Source of the DNA: an uncultured Clostridia bacterium
GTDB lineage: Bacteria > Bacillota > Clostridia > Oscillospirales > Ruminococcaceae
Reading direction: 5' to 3'
Length of the DNA: 7,464 nt
NCBI GenBank assembly: GCA_946183095.1
Contig: CAMHBE010000082.1
Location: 1 to 7,464 of the forward strand
Positions within the stretch are counted from its first letter, which is position 1. Every line of letters starts with the position of its first letter. The notes beneath the pieces were generated by a model. It had not been told where the DNA came from, did not search any database, and saw only the letters and a program-made list of their open reading frames with translations. Position numbers and translations under genes: made by a program. Shown piece by piece: positions 1 to 6,444 of this stretch.

Positions 1-471
1 TGCCCTTGCAATGGCTACTCTCTGCTGCTGACCGCCGGACAGCTCACTGGGTTTCCTGTCGAGCAGGGTCTCTATCTGCACGAGCTTTGCCGCCTGCGTG
101 ACCTTGTCCTGCATCTGCCACTTGTCGAGCTTTTTATCGCCCTTGAAATTTTCCAGCGGGAACATGATATTTTTTTTGACAGTGAGATGCGGGTACAGAG
201 CGTAATTCTGGAATACGAGCCCGACACCTCTGTTTTCGGGCGGCTCTTCGGTGACATCCTCATCGTCGAAGAATATCTGACCGGATGTGGGCGTTTCGAG
301 CCCGGAGATAAGGTTAAGGCAAGTGCTCTTTCCGCAGCCGGAGGGACCCAGCAGACCTATGAGCTTGCCGTCGGGTATCTCGAAGCTGAAGTTGTTGACC
401 GCGACGACATCATCGCCTTTTTTATTGCGGTTCGGGAACTTCTTGGTAAGGTTTTTCAGGACTATCTTCAT
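1..471 (-). CDS. Sugar-type ABC transporter ATPase, MsmX/UgpC-like (partial, N-terminal 157 aa)
   Basis: Nucleotide-binding subunit of an ABC importer. The C-terminal part, including Walker B and any regulatory domain, lies beyond position 1. Visible motifs are Walker A GPSGCGKST at residues 42-50, a Q-loop in GLVFQNYALYPHLTV (about 84-98, Q88), and the signature LSGGQQQRVAIARA (144-157). The block PPENRGVGLVFQNYALYPH is typical of the CUT1/MsmX/UgpC/MalK group, whose members energise oligosaccharide importers from the cytoplasmic face and are usually about 360-400 aa. The start is ATG at 471-469, with GGAGAAG placed 6 nt upstream, inside the end of the FRG gene. The FRG stop TGA (475-473) is 1 nt before this ATG, so translation is probably coupled. 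No substrate-binding protein or permease is in view; MsmX-type ATPases are often encoded apart from them. The exact sugar cannot be read from the sequence. A polyamine/iron-type ATPase is the main alternative. Confidence 0.88.
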   Translation of the reverse strand, partial: MKIVLKNLTKKFPNRNKKGDDVVAVNNFSFEIPDGKLIGLLGPSGCGKSTCLNLISGLETPTSGQIFFDDEDVTEEPPENRGVGLVFQNYALYPHLTVKKNIMFPLENFKGDKKLDKWQMQDKVTQAAKLVQIETLLDRKPSELSGGQQQRVAIARA

Positions 472-472
472 A

Positions 473-1309
473 TCAAGCTTCTCCGTTCTGTGCTTCCCCG
501 GGAACTGCGCTCCTGACGAAGTAGTGTCTTGCGAGCGACTTTGAGAGCCCGTCAAGTCCGGGGTACATTATTCTTTCGCTGATGTTGAACTGGTCGAGCA
601 TATCCCGCACCGCCCACCGTATCTCCTTTTTGATTATGTAGCGCATGGTATGGTCGGTGTGCTTGTCGAGGAAATCCTCGATATCTTCTATGCCGGCGGG
701 GATTATCGAGAAGAACGAGTACTGGTTTATGATACGCTGATCGACGGAAGGCGGCTCGATATTGACGAACGCCTCCGAGCCCATGTCGATATCGTACTGC
801 TCGATGCTGTCAACTATCGACGTGAGGGCATCCACCGAGAACACGAAAGTCCTCTCACGTTTGAGTGCTTCGCGGTATCGCCTTGGCAGATTCTTGTTTG
901 CGTCCCGCATATCGAAGCGCCACACTACGCAGTCCCGCTTGTCGAGCTTGTCGAAGTTGTTCTCCGTGCAGGCAAAATGCAGCGCTATCAGCGGGGAGTA
1001 CGTCCAGTCCATGAGCCTTGTCGGCAATCCGTGATGCTGACCTATCATCATCTGTTTCCAGATAGATGAACTGAGCGTGGGGTCTTCGATGCACGCGTAT
1101 TTGCTGAAATTTTTCAGCACGCAGGGTTCGAGTTCTTTGTGAAGCTGCTTGCAGTTCAGGCGCAGGCTTGTAGTGAGCCTGTAGTTCGCGTCGGGCATCC
1201 CGCGGTAGAAGAACGGACTTCGCACCCTTTTTATATCGGGGTTGTATTTCTGCTCGGATATGAGCTTCATTATCCCCTCTATGCTGTCTATTACGACTGT
1301 TTCTATCAT
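473..1309 (-). CDS. FRG-domain protein
   Basis: A soluble 278-aa protein with an FRG domain, named for a conserved Phe-Arg-Gly motif. Visible hallmarks are FFYRGMPDANYRLTTSL at residues 33-49 and GQHHGLPTRLMDWTYSPLIA at 90-109, the two most conserved blocks of the family. The rest is charged and alpha/beta-looking, with no signal peptide or membrane segment. The biochemical role of FRG domains is not settled; they occur alone and in phage- and mobile-element-associated proteins, so no reaction is assigned. The start is ATG at 1309-1307 with AGGTGA 5 nt upstream, and a perfect sigma-A promoter ends 20 nt before the ATG. The gene is first in a probable two-gene unit: its TGA is 1 nt before the sugar-type ABC ATPase start. 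Length and motifs suggest an intact gene. Confidence 0.88.
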   Translation of the reverse strand: MIETVVIDSIEGIMKLISEQKYNPDIKRVRSPFFYRGMPDANYRLTTSLRLNCKQLHKELEPCVLKNFSKYACIEDPTLSSSIWKQMMIGQHHGLPTRLMDWTYSPLIALHFACTENNFDKLDKRDCVVWRFDMRDANKNLPRRYREALKRERTFVFSVDALTSIVDSIEQYDIDMGSEAFVNIEPPSVDQRIINQYSFFSIIPAGIEDIEDFLDKHTDHTMRYIIKKEIRWAVRDMLDQFNISERIMYPGLDGLSKSLARHYFVRSAVPGEAQNGEA

Positions 1310-1328
1310 TTATATCACCTAATATTAC

Positions 1329-1357
1329 ATTATAAACCATTTTACCGCGCTTGTCAA
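1329..1357 (-). promoter_or_regulatory. Consensus sigma-A promoter of the FRG gene
   Basis: Read on the minus strand, TTGACA (1357-1352), a 17-nt spacer and TATAAT (1334-1329) match the sigma-A consensus at all 12 positions. The predicted start point is near 1322, giving a leader of only about 13 nt that carries the AGGTGA ribosome binding site (1320-1315). No operator-like dyad overlaps it, so expression is likely strong and constitutive. Confidence 0.85.
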
Positions 1358-1392
1358 GTTTGAACAATAGGTCACCTCTAAAAAAATATGTA

Positions 1393-1421
1393 TTGACAAA
1401 GCCTTTGCTTTGGTGTATAAT
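1393..1421 (+). promoter_or_regulatory. Consensus sigma-A promoter of the VOC gene
   Basis: TTGACA (1393-1398), a 17-nt spacer and TATAAT (1416-1421) form a perfect consensus promoter, divergent from the FRG promoter; the two -35 boxes are 35 bp apart. The predicted start point is near 1428. That leaves about 235 nt before the well-supported VOC start at 1664, so the transcript has either a long leader or an upstream coding stretch (see 1445-1663). Confidence 0.83.
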
Positions 1422-1444
1422 AGATATGGTCAGCGAAAAGACCT

Positions 1445-1663
1445 ATGTTTTCCGAACAGTATCGTGTTTATGTGTGCGGTAATGATAACATCTATGTCAA
1501 AAACATAATACGGGAAATCACAGAAAAAGCGGAGCTTACCTTTAACATAAGGGAACCTCTAAAAACCCATTTGAGAGAAAATGAGGTACCCATAAGTATT
1601 ATAGACAAACTCCGCAAGAAAGCCGCTGATAATAATTTTCATATTTTTCAGGAGGGGTTCACT
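1445..1663 (+). other. Open in-frame 73-codon extension upstream of the VOC gene
   Basis: This stretch is open in the VOC frame from 1424, with ATG at 1445, and reads straight into the VOC protein to give 196 aa. Its translation is protein-like, e.g. EITEKAELTFNIREPLKTHL and ISIIDKLRKKAADNNFHIF: charged and amphipathic, with no low-complexity sequence. I recognise no domain. There is no ribosome binding site before 1445, and the other ATG in the leader (1426) gives only an 18-codon reading frame. It could be a true N-terminal domain, a remnant of an older gene, or a chance open leader. In AT-rich sequence 73 open codons by chance is unlikely, so I lean to present or past coding. Confidence 0.45.
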
Positions 1664-2035
1664 ATGAAGATCACGTCATTTAATCCGCTTATCGTAACAA
1701 AGGATGCAGAGAATGTCATTAAGATGTTTGAGGAGCTTGGATTCAAGCGTCATCACACAAAAGATGACATAGGCAGGGACAGCGTCACCAACGTCCGTAT
1801 GAAGAACGACGAAGGTTTTTATGTGGATGTCTCGCAGGCCGAAGAAGAACATGTGATGATCCGTATGAACGTAAGCGATCTCGATGAAGCGACCGAATTC
1901 CTTAAAGCCCATGGATTCAGAATGGCAAGACATGAGGCTGCAAAAGACACGGTAGATACCGGCTCATCAAAGTTCAATATTATGGTATCACCTACGGGAA
2001 CGATATTCAGCGTTTCTCAGCACATCAAGGAATGA
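1664..2035 (+). CDS. VOC/glyoxalase-fold protein
   Basis: A 123-aa single-domain protein of the vicinal oxygen chelate (glyoxalase/bleomycin-resistance) superfamily. It has the usual paired beta-alpha-beta-beta-beta layout: MKITSFNPLIVTKD then a helix ending FEELGFKRHH (residues 1-29), strands with VRMKNDEGFYVDV, then IRMNVSDLDEATEFLKAHGF (repeat 2), ending in SPTGTIFSVSQHIKE. The first strand has Asn where metal-dependent members carry a His ligand, so classic glyoxalase I chemistry is doubtful; it may bind a ligand or have lost its metal site. The start at 1664 is chosen because AGGAGGGG (1650-1657) sits 6 nt upstream. The frame is also open upstream to 1445 (196 aa in total). A consensus promoter lies at 1393-1421 and an intrinsic terminator about 60 nt after the TGA, so it is probably monocistronic. 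Confidence 0.85.
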   Translation: MKITSFNPLIVTKDAENVIKMFEELGFKRHHTKDDIGRDSVTNVRMKNDEGFYVDVSQAEEEHVMIRMNVSDLDEATEFLKAHGFRMARHEAAKDTVDTGSSKFNIMVSPTGTIFSVSQHIKE

Positions 2036-2092
2036 CCGGAACAGGTACAGGTGCGGTCTTGCGTTTCAGACATACAGGATCGCTGTAAAATT

Positions 2093-2130
2093 CGGCTATT
2101 ACACGACAGTATCGCGTAATAGCCGTTTTT
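2093..2130 (+). terminator. Intrinsic terminator of the VOC gene
   Basis: CGGCTATTAC (2093-2102) pairs perfectly with GTAATAGCCG (2116-2125). After one mismatch the stem continues with CGA/TCG around a CAGTA loop, and TTTTTGTT follows from 2126. It lies about 57 nt after the VOC stop. Confidence 0.88.
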
Positions 2131-2153
2131 GTTATGCTTATAACTATGCGGTC

Positions 2154-3311
2154 GTGATAAGTGTTGACTTACCGCATCTTCTTATTACGGTTATTACCTT
2201 GATTATCTTCTTGTCTTTGAATGCGATCAGCTTATTCGGGTATTCCTCGCGTATTGTTGTGTTCTGCCCCTGCGCGTTTATCCTTGCAACGCCTACCGCA
2301 GTTCTTGCAGGAATCGGTAATGCAGCGAAATACGGCATTATAATAAAGTCCGGCGAGGTACTGGAGCGCTTATCCCGAATAAAAACTGCTGCATTTGACA
2401 AGACCGGAACACTGACCTATGGCAAGCCGCAGGTGGTCAAGGTTTGCTCCTGTGACAAAACCTGTTCGGACGATGATATTCTTCGGTTTGCCGCACTGGT
2501 GGAGCAGAAATCCGAACACCCTCTCGGCAAGGCGATATGCAGGCTCTATTCCGAAAACGGCGGCAAGCCCGAAGATGTTTCCGACTTCAGAATGACCGCC
2601 GCAAAAGGCGTTTCGGGAACTGTTGACGGCAAATATATAACGGTCGGCAAGGCGGCGGGAGAATTACCGGAAAACGTGCGGTCAGATGCCGAGAAACAAC
2701 TTTCCAAAGGCGCAACGGTAGTCTATGTTTATGCTGACGGTATTCTTATCGGGTTTATCGCGCTTGCGGATGTGGTGCGCAATGATGCGGCAGACACCGT
2801 AAAGCGGCTGAAAGCAGTCGGCATAACTCCTGTGCTGCTGACCGGTGATAACGCATCTGCCGCTCACGCGATAGCGGAAACTGTGGGAATTGAGACTGTA
2901 CATACCGACCTGCTGCCCGAGGACAAAATGAAGATCATAAAGGGCTATTCCGACAAGGGAGATGCAGTTTGTATGATCGGTGACGGCGTGAACGATGCGC
3001 TCGCCCTGACCGGTGCGGACGCAGGTATCGCTATGGGCGGTATCGGCTCGGATATTGCGATAGAATCCGCCGATGCGGTGCTTGTCAGCGACGAGATCAA
3101 GCGCCTGCCCTATCTGTTCGATATGATGCAGAGAGTTATGAAGAAGATAAAAGTCAATATAATAGCTTCCCTTGTCATCAATATCAGCGCAGTTGTTCTC
3201 TCCGCGCTCGGTATTCTTACACCTGTTACCGGTGCGCTGTGGCACAATTTCGGCTCGGTGTTCGTTGTGGTCAATGCGGCTTTGCTGCTTCGCGTGAAGG
3301 AAAGTTCGTAA
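2154..3311 (+). pseudogene. P1B-type heavy-metal ATPase, 5'-truncated
   Basis: C-terminal half of a metal-exporting P-type ATPase: 385 codons against the usual 600-800. Retained are one membrane helix (about 9-22), the ion-binding CPC in VVFCPCAFILATPTAV (38-40), the phosphorylation loop DKTGTLT with Asp82, the HP motif of the N domain (SEHPLG, 122-123), TGDN (230-233), GDGVNDA (276-282), and the last two helices with HNFGSVFVVVNAALLL. A Cys cluster CSCDKTC (98-104) follows the phosphorylation loop. Missing are the N-terminal metal-binding domain, the first helices and the whole actuator domain with its TGE motif, without which the cycle cannot run. The frame opens at GTG 2154 with no ribosome binding site; upstream in-frame sequence is not ATPase-like, so the breakpoint is near 2150, just after the VOC terminator. 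The 3' end appears intact (TAA). Substrate (Zn/Cd or Cu) is not determinable. Confidence 0.85.
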
Positions 3312-3339
3312 GTTTTTGCGAATGGAACGCTTTAATATT

Positions 3340-3508
3340 TCATTTCTCTCCATTTCTGATTTTCTCGCTCAGTGCGAGGATTTCGTCCTTTACCTTTTCG
3401 CGCGAGCTTTTGGTGATCTTCTTGTAAAGCGGGTAAGCTGTCAGCATTCTGTTCGGTGCAGTAAAAGGGAATTATTTCACTGTTTATTCCGATGATATTA
3501 TAGGCATA
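3340..3508 (-). pseudogene. Remnant of an unidentified minus-strand gene (3' end, frameshifted)
   Basis: Read on the minus strand, one frame gives YNIIGINSEIIPFYCTEQ from about 3505 to 3450. A second frame then continues as NRMLTAYPLYKKITKSSREK and VKDEILALSEKIRNGEK to a TGA at 3342-3340. Joining them needs one frameshift near 3450, and the joined product looks like the charged, helical C-terminus of a soluble protein. The 5' part would run into the ATPase 1 gene on the other strand, so it is cut off. I do not recognise the family. The stretch fills the gap between two pseudogenes and may also supply the leader of the ATPase 1 operon. Confidence 0.35.
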
Positions 3509-3528
3509 GGCTGAAAGGAGGCACTGCT

Positions 3529-4425
3529 ATGAAAGCGATAGAAACACACGATCTCTGCAAATCCTTCCACGGGATATACGCGGTGGAAAACCTTGACTTA
3601 ACGGTGCCGGAGGGTGCAATATACGGCTTTATCGGCGAGAACGGCTCCGGCAAATCCACCACGGAAAAGCTTATATGCGTGCTGCTCGTTCCGACGCACG
3701 GCAAGATAAAGCTCTACGGCAAGTCCTACCGAAACCCTGCCGAGCGTGCGCAGATAGGGACGCTTATCGAAGACCCCGCCTGCTTTCCCGGCTCAACGGT
3801 GTATCAGAATATGATGATGCAGGCGCTCAATCTCGATGTGAAAGACCCGGCGAACGAGATCGCGAGGGTGCTTGACTTAGTGCAGATGACAGAGCACGCC
3901 GATAAGAAGTTCGGCAGATGCTAACTCGGAATGAAGCAGCGTATAGGCATTGCTCAGGCGCTTCTCGGACACCCGAAGCTGCTTGTGCTGGACGAGCCGA
4001 TAAACGGACTTGACACCGAAGGCTGCCGTATCGTGCGGGAAACGCTGCAATACATCAACCGCGAGGAGGGTGTCACTATCCTCATCACCTCACACATTCT
4101 TGACGAGCTTTCCAAAATTGCCACACACTACGGCATAATCAAGGAAGGCAGGCTCATTCAGCAGATACGCGCGGAGCAGATGTCCGAGCGCTGCCGTGAC
4201 CACATACTTGTGCGCACCGCGAACGATATGAAGGCGTTTGCGTTTCTGCGCAGGCATTACGAGACTGAGATTTCCGAAAACGGCATAAAGGTCTACGGAG
4301 AGCCGGACAGCATGAAGATCTCCGCAATGCTTATGGAAGAACAGATACCGGTGGTGCAGCTCGAAACAAGGCGCATAGGACTTGAGGAATACTACATCGG
4401 CATTATGGAGGCGAGAAGCGTATGA
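3529..4425 (+). pseudogene. BcrA-like exporter ABC ATPase 1, nonsense mutation at signature Ser
   Basis: A single 299-codon frame interrupted by TAA at 3922-3924 (codon 132). Before it: MKAIETHDLCKSFHGIYAVE and Walker A GENGSGKST (36-44). After it: LGMKQRIGIAQALLGHPK (from 133), Walker B LLVLDEP (151-157), D-loop NGLD, and the H-loop TSHIL with His189. The paralogue at 5090 reads C-S-L-G-M-K-Q-R at exactly this place, so the stop replaces the signature serine (TCA to TAA would be one base). No frame change is involved. A product ending at 131 lacks the signature, Walker B and H-loop and would be dead. Family members drive export of peptide antibiotics or lantibiotics. AAAGGAGG lies 7 nt before the ATG, and the permease 1 ATG overlaps the final TGA (ATGA), so this was the operon's first gene. 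Walker A is followed by LICVLL where LICGLL is usual, a further sign of drift. Confidence 0.88.
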
Positions 4426-5077
4426 ACGCATTGTTAAGACGCGATATTTACAGGCTTTTCAGAACGCCGTTATTGTATCTGTTTATGCTGTGCGCGGCGG
4501 TAATACCGGGTTCGCTGTCGGTAACGACGGGCTTCGAGCCGGGATATGACGCATGGGGACAAGTCAGCGGGTTGTTCAGCGCGGGAATATTCGCGATAGC
4601 CGGAGTTTTCCTCGCGTTCTTCATCGGCAATGATTACAAGAGCGGAGCGGTAAAGAATATCTTCTCGCTGTTTCCTAAAAAACGAGGGTACGCTGCCGCA
4701 AAACTGATAACAGGCGCGGTAGCGGGGATTATGATACTTCTTGGCTATTTGCTCGGCGCAGCGATATTCGGAGTTTTCACGGGCGCAGACTTCACAATTG
4801 GATTGTTTGATATGCTGTGCGCGGTCATTGCAAAGGCGGGAATGATTTTCCTGTTCAGCGGCATATATGTCTGCGTTGCGTCGCTGTTCAGAAACAAAGT
4901 CTGGTTCTCGGTATTCGGGATTCTGGCGGTGACGATGCTGTTCATTCCGGCACTGCTGATAACGCTGGGAACGCCGCTGATAATGGCAGGACTTACATAG
5001 CCGCAGGAGTTATCGGGCTGTTCGTATTCCCGGGTATCGCGGCTCTTATAATGAACAAGCTCGATGCGCTTGCGTAA
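4422..5077 (+). pseudogene. ABC-2-type exporter permease 1, frameshifted by a C-terminal deletion
   Basis: Membrane partner of ATPase 1. It starts at ATG 4422, overlapping the ATPase stop. The first frame reads 192 aa to TAG (4998-5000), with five clear hydrophobic segments at about residues 16-35, 48-69, 93-120, 128-153 and 160-183. The last helix follows in the frame shifted by -1: TYIAAGVIGLFVFPGIAALI then MNKLDALA, ending TAA at 5077. Against the homologous end of permease 2 (5926-6208) this gene lacks roughly 20-25 residues between the fifth and sixth helices, so a net deletion of 1 mod 3 near 4985-4995 best explains both the gap and the shift. The shifted tail ends 12 nt before the ATPase 2 start, as expected in an operon. 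An assembly error is possible but would not explain the missing residues. Confidence 0.8.
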
Positions 5078-5089
5078 GGGGGAATAAAA

Positions 5090-6208
5090 ATGTACGCGAT
5101 AGAAACACATGATCTTACAAAGACCTTTCACGGGACAAAAGCCGTGATCGCACTGAATATGCACGTTCCCGAGGGCGCAATATACGGATTTCTCGGTGAG
5201 AACGGCTCGGGAAAATCCACCACCGAAAAGATGATAACCGGACTGATGAACCCGAAAAGCGGCAGCATAAAGCTGTACGGCAAGCCGCACACCGACCCGA
5301 AGCTGCGAGCGGAGATAGGGGTGCTTATCGAGGCTCCGGGGTGTTTCCCGAAAATGACGGTGTATGACGATCTGATGATGCAGGCGTATGCTATGGGCAT
5401 CAAAAGTCCGGAGCAGGAGGTCGGGCGTGTGCTGAAGCTCGCCAGAATGGGCGGCTAGGCAGGTCGGAAATTCATCGAATGTTCGCTCGGTATGAAGCAG
5501 CGTATCGGACTTGCAAAGGCGCTTCTCGGTCGTCCTAAGCTGCTTGTTCTTGACGAACCGATAAACGGTCTTGACGCGGACGGCATGAGGATAGTGCGCG
5601 AAACGCTCACCTATCTCAATCAGGAGGAGGGTGTGACTATCCTTGTCAGCTCCCACATTCTGAGCGAGCTTGACAGGATCGCGACGCACTACGGCATTAT
5701 CAAGCGCGGGAAGCTGCTCCGCGAGATAAAGACGAGCCGGATGTCCGAGGAAAGCGGCGACTATGTTGCAATAAAAACTTCCGATGACCGCAAAGCGTAT
5801 GACCTGCTCTCCGGCAGCTTTGAGACATACCAGCAAGAGAACGGCGGAATCAAGCTGTACGGCGTTGACGACAATGCGCGCGTTACCTCATATCTCTACA
5901 AAAACGGCGTGTCGGTCGGATTCAGCACACTGTATGTTACGATAAACGTATTATTCCGCAGAATGATGGGACTTAGCATAACAGCCTGCTTCTTCTTCGG
6001 GACAGGACTTCCGATAATGGCAATGGCATTCCTGCTTGGTAATAACTCTTGGCTCAACATTTTCCTTTACGGTTCGGCGTGCTCTGCAAGCCTTTCTGCC
6101 GGTATCACCGAGGTGCTTGTGTGCCTGATATGCTCGGTGATGTGGAGCGCGGTGTATATGCTGATCGCAGTATTTATTCTCAGACACAGAGATCTGGCGC
6201 GAAATTAA
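5090..6208 (+). pseudogene. Exporter ATPase 2 fused by deletion to the C-terminus of permease 2, with internal TAG
   Basis: One 373-codon frame with a TAG at codon 123 (5456-5458). Residues 1-275 are an ATPase parallel to ATPase 1 without gaps up to residue 135: Walker A GENGSGKST (36-44), signature region C-S-L-G-M-K-Q-R (131-138), Walker B LLVLDEP (151-157), SSHIL. From about residue 278 the sequence becomes the end of a permease: FSTLYVTINVLFRRMMGLSI aligns with FSGIYVCVASLFRNKVWFSV of permease 1 (residues 145-164), and two or three membrane helices follow to RHRDLARN. The ATPase tail (about 22 residues) and roughly the first 144 permease residues are gone, so a deletion of about 0.5 kb with its junction near 5910-5930 made an in-frame chimera. 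The TAG aligns with His123 of ATPase 1. The ribosome binding site is GGGGG about 8 nt before the ATG. It is non-functional as either subunit. Confidence 0.85.
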
Positions 6209-6219
6209 AGCACAGAAAT

Positions 6220-6258
6220 GCCCGCAGAATGTTCAATCTGCGGGCGTTGCTTATTTTC
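6220..6258 (+). terminator. Intrinsic terminator of the exporter operon
   Basis: GCCCGCAGA (6220-6228) pairs perfectly with TCTGCGGGC (6237-6245) around an 8-nt loop, followed by the T-rich GTTGCTTATTTTC. It lies 11 nt after the last operon stop. The U-tract is imperfect but the stem is strong. It could also stop minus-strand transcripts from the small ORFs at 6266-6591. Confidence 0.8.
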
Positions 6259-6265
6259 ATTTCCC

Positions 6266-6430
6266 TTATCCATATTGCAAATAACGACCAAAATCAAGGC
6301 ATGATTGTATTGCACTTGCTTTTATAAGATTGCTAAAATAGAAGGAGCACGATAAAGATGTATCCTCGATGCAGACTGGACGAAAAACGCGCTCTGAGCC
6401 GTTTTTGATATGCGGGTAGGGCAATATCAT
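6266..6430 (-). CDS. Hypothetical 54-aa small ORF (minus strand, downstream member)
   Basis: Minus-strand ATG at 6430-6428 to TAA at 6268-6266. The product starts MILPYPHIKNGSERVFRPVC and ends ASAIQSCLDFGRYLQYG, with three Cys and no clear domain or signal peptide. Its ATG overlaps the stop of the 53-aa ORF by one base (TAATG), a classic coupled junction, which is the main reason to list it. GGGTGGG upstream is only a weak ribosome binding site. A competing plus-strand reading exists over the same bases (ribosome-binding-site-led mini-ORF 6358-6408 and hairpin 6413-6440), so coding status is uncertain. I recognise no family. Confidence 0.35.
   Translation of the reverse strand: MILPYPHIKNGSERVFRPVCIEDTSLSCSFYFSNLIKASAIQSCLDFGRYLQYG
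6358..6408 (+). CDS. Possible 16-aa mini-ORF before a hairpin
   Basis: ATG 6358 to TGA 6408 gives MYPRCRLDEKRALSRF. GAAGGAG (6341-6347) lies 10 nt before the ATG, and TTGCAC-N18-TAAAAT (6310-6339) is a weak promoter candidate whose predicted start would fall too close to the ribosome binding site. A terminator-like hairpin follows 4 nt after the stop, so it resembles a leader peptide with attenuator, but no gene follows in this orientation. It overlaps the minus-strand small ORF 6266-6430; at most one reading is likely real. Confidence 0.2.
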   Translation: MYPRCRLDEKRALSRF

Positions 6431-6444
6431 TACCCACCCGTTTT
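6413..6444 (+). terminator. Hairpin with short T-run
   Basis: CGGGT-A-GGG (6413-6421) pairs with CCC-ACCCG (6433-6440) with one bulged A, and TTTT follows (6441-6444). As plus-strand RNA it is a plausible weak terminator. On the minus strand the same hairpin encloses the TAATG junction of the two small ORFs and could hide the downstream start. Which strand uses it is unknown. Confidence 0.45.

Noticed and set aside
1374..1568. Shared ACCTCTAAAAA at about 1375 and 1555
   Set aside because: Eleven bases in AT-rich sequence with no extended match or terminal repeats; not enough for a mobile element.
2682..3353. Long open frame on the minus strand opposite the metal ATPase
   Set aside because: It is the antisense shadow of a clear P-type ATPase frame with all its motifs; the shadow product has no recognisable domain.
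4745..5836. 363-codon open frame on the minus strand opposite the permease and ATPase 2
   Set aside because: It is a shadow of homologous coding sequence on the plus strand, with no domain or ribosome binding site of its own.
3529..6208. Stop-codon reassignment (TAA and TAG read as amino acids)
   Set aside because: TAA ends other genes here (the P1B remnant, the small ORFs and the fused operon gene), and the same operon also carries a frameshift and a deletion, so simple decay explains the stops.
5090..6208. A genuine ABC half-transporter fusion
   Set aside because: The permease part holds only the last helices and begins in mid-protein, the ATPase tail is missing, and a TAG interrupts the frame.
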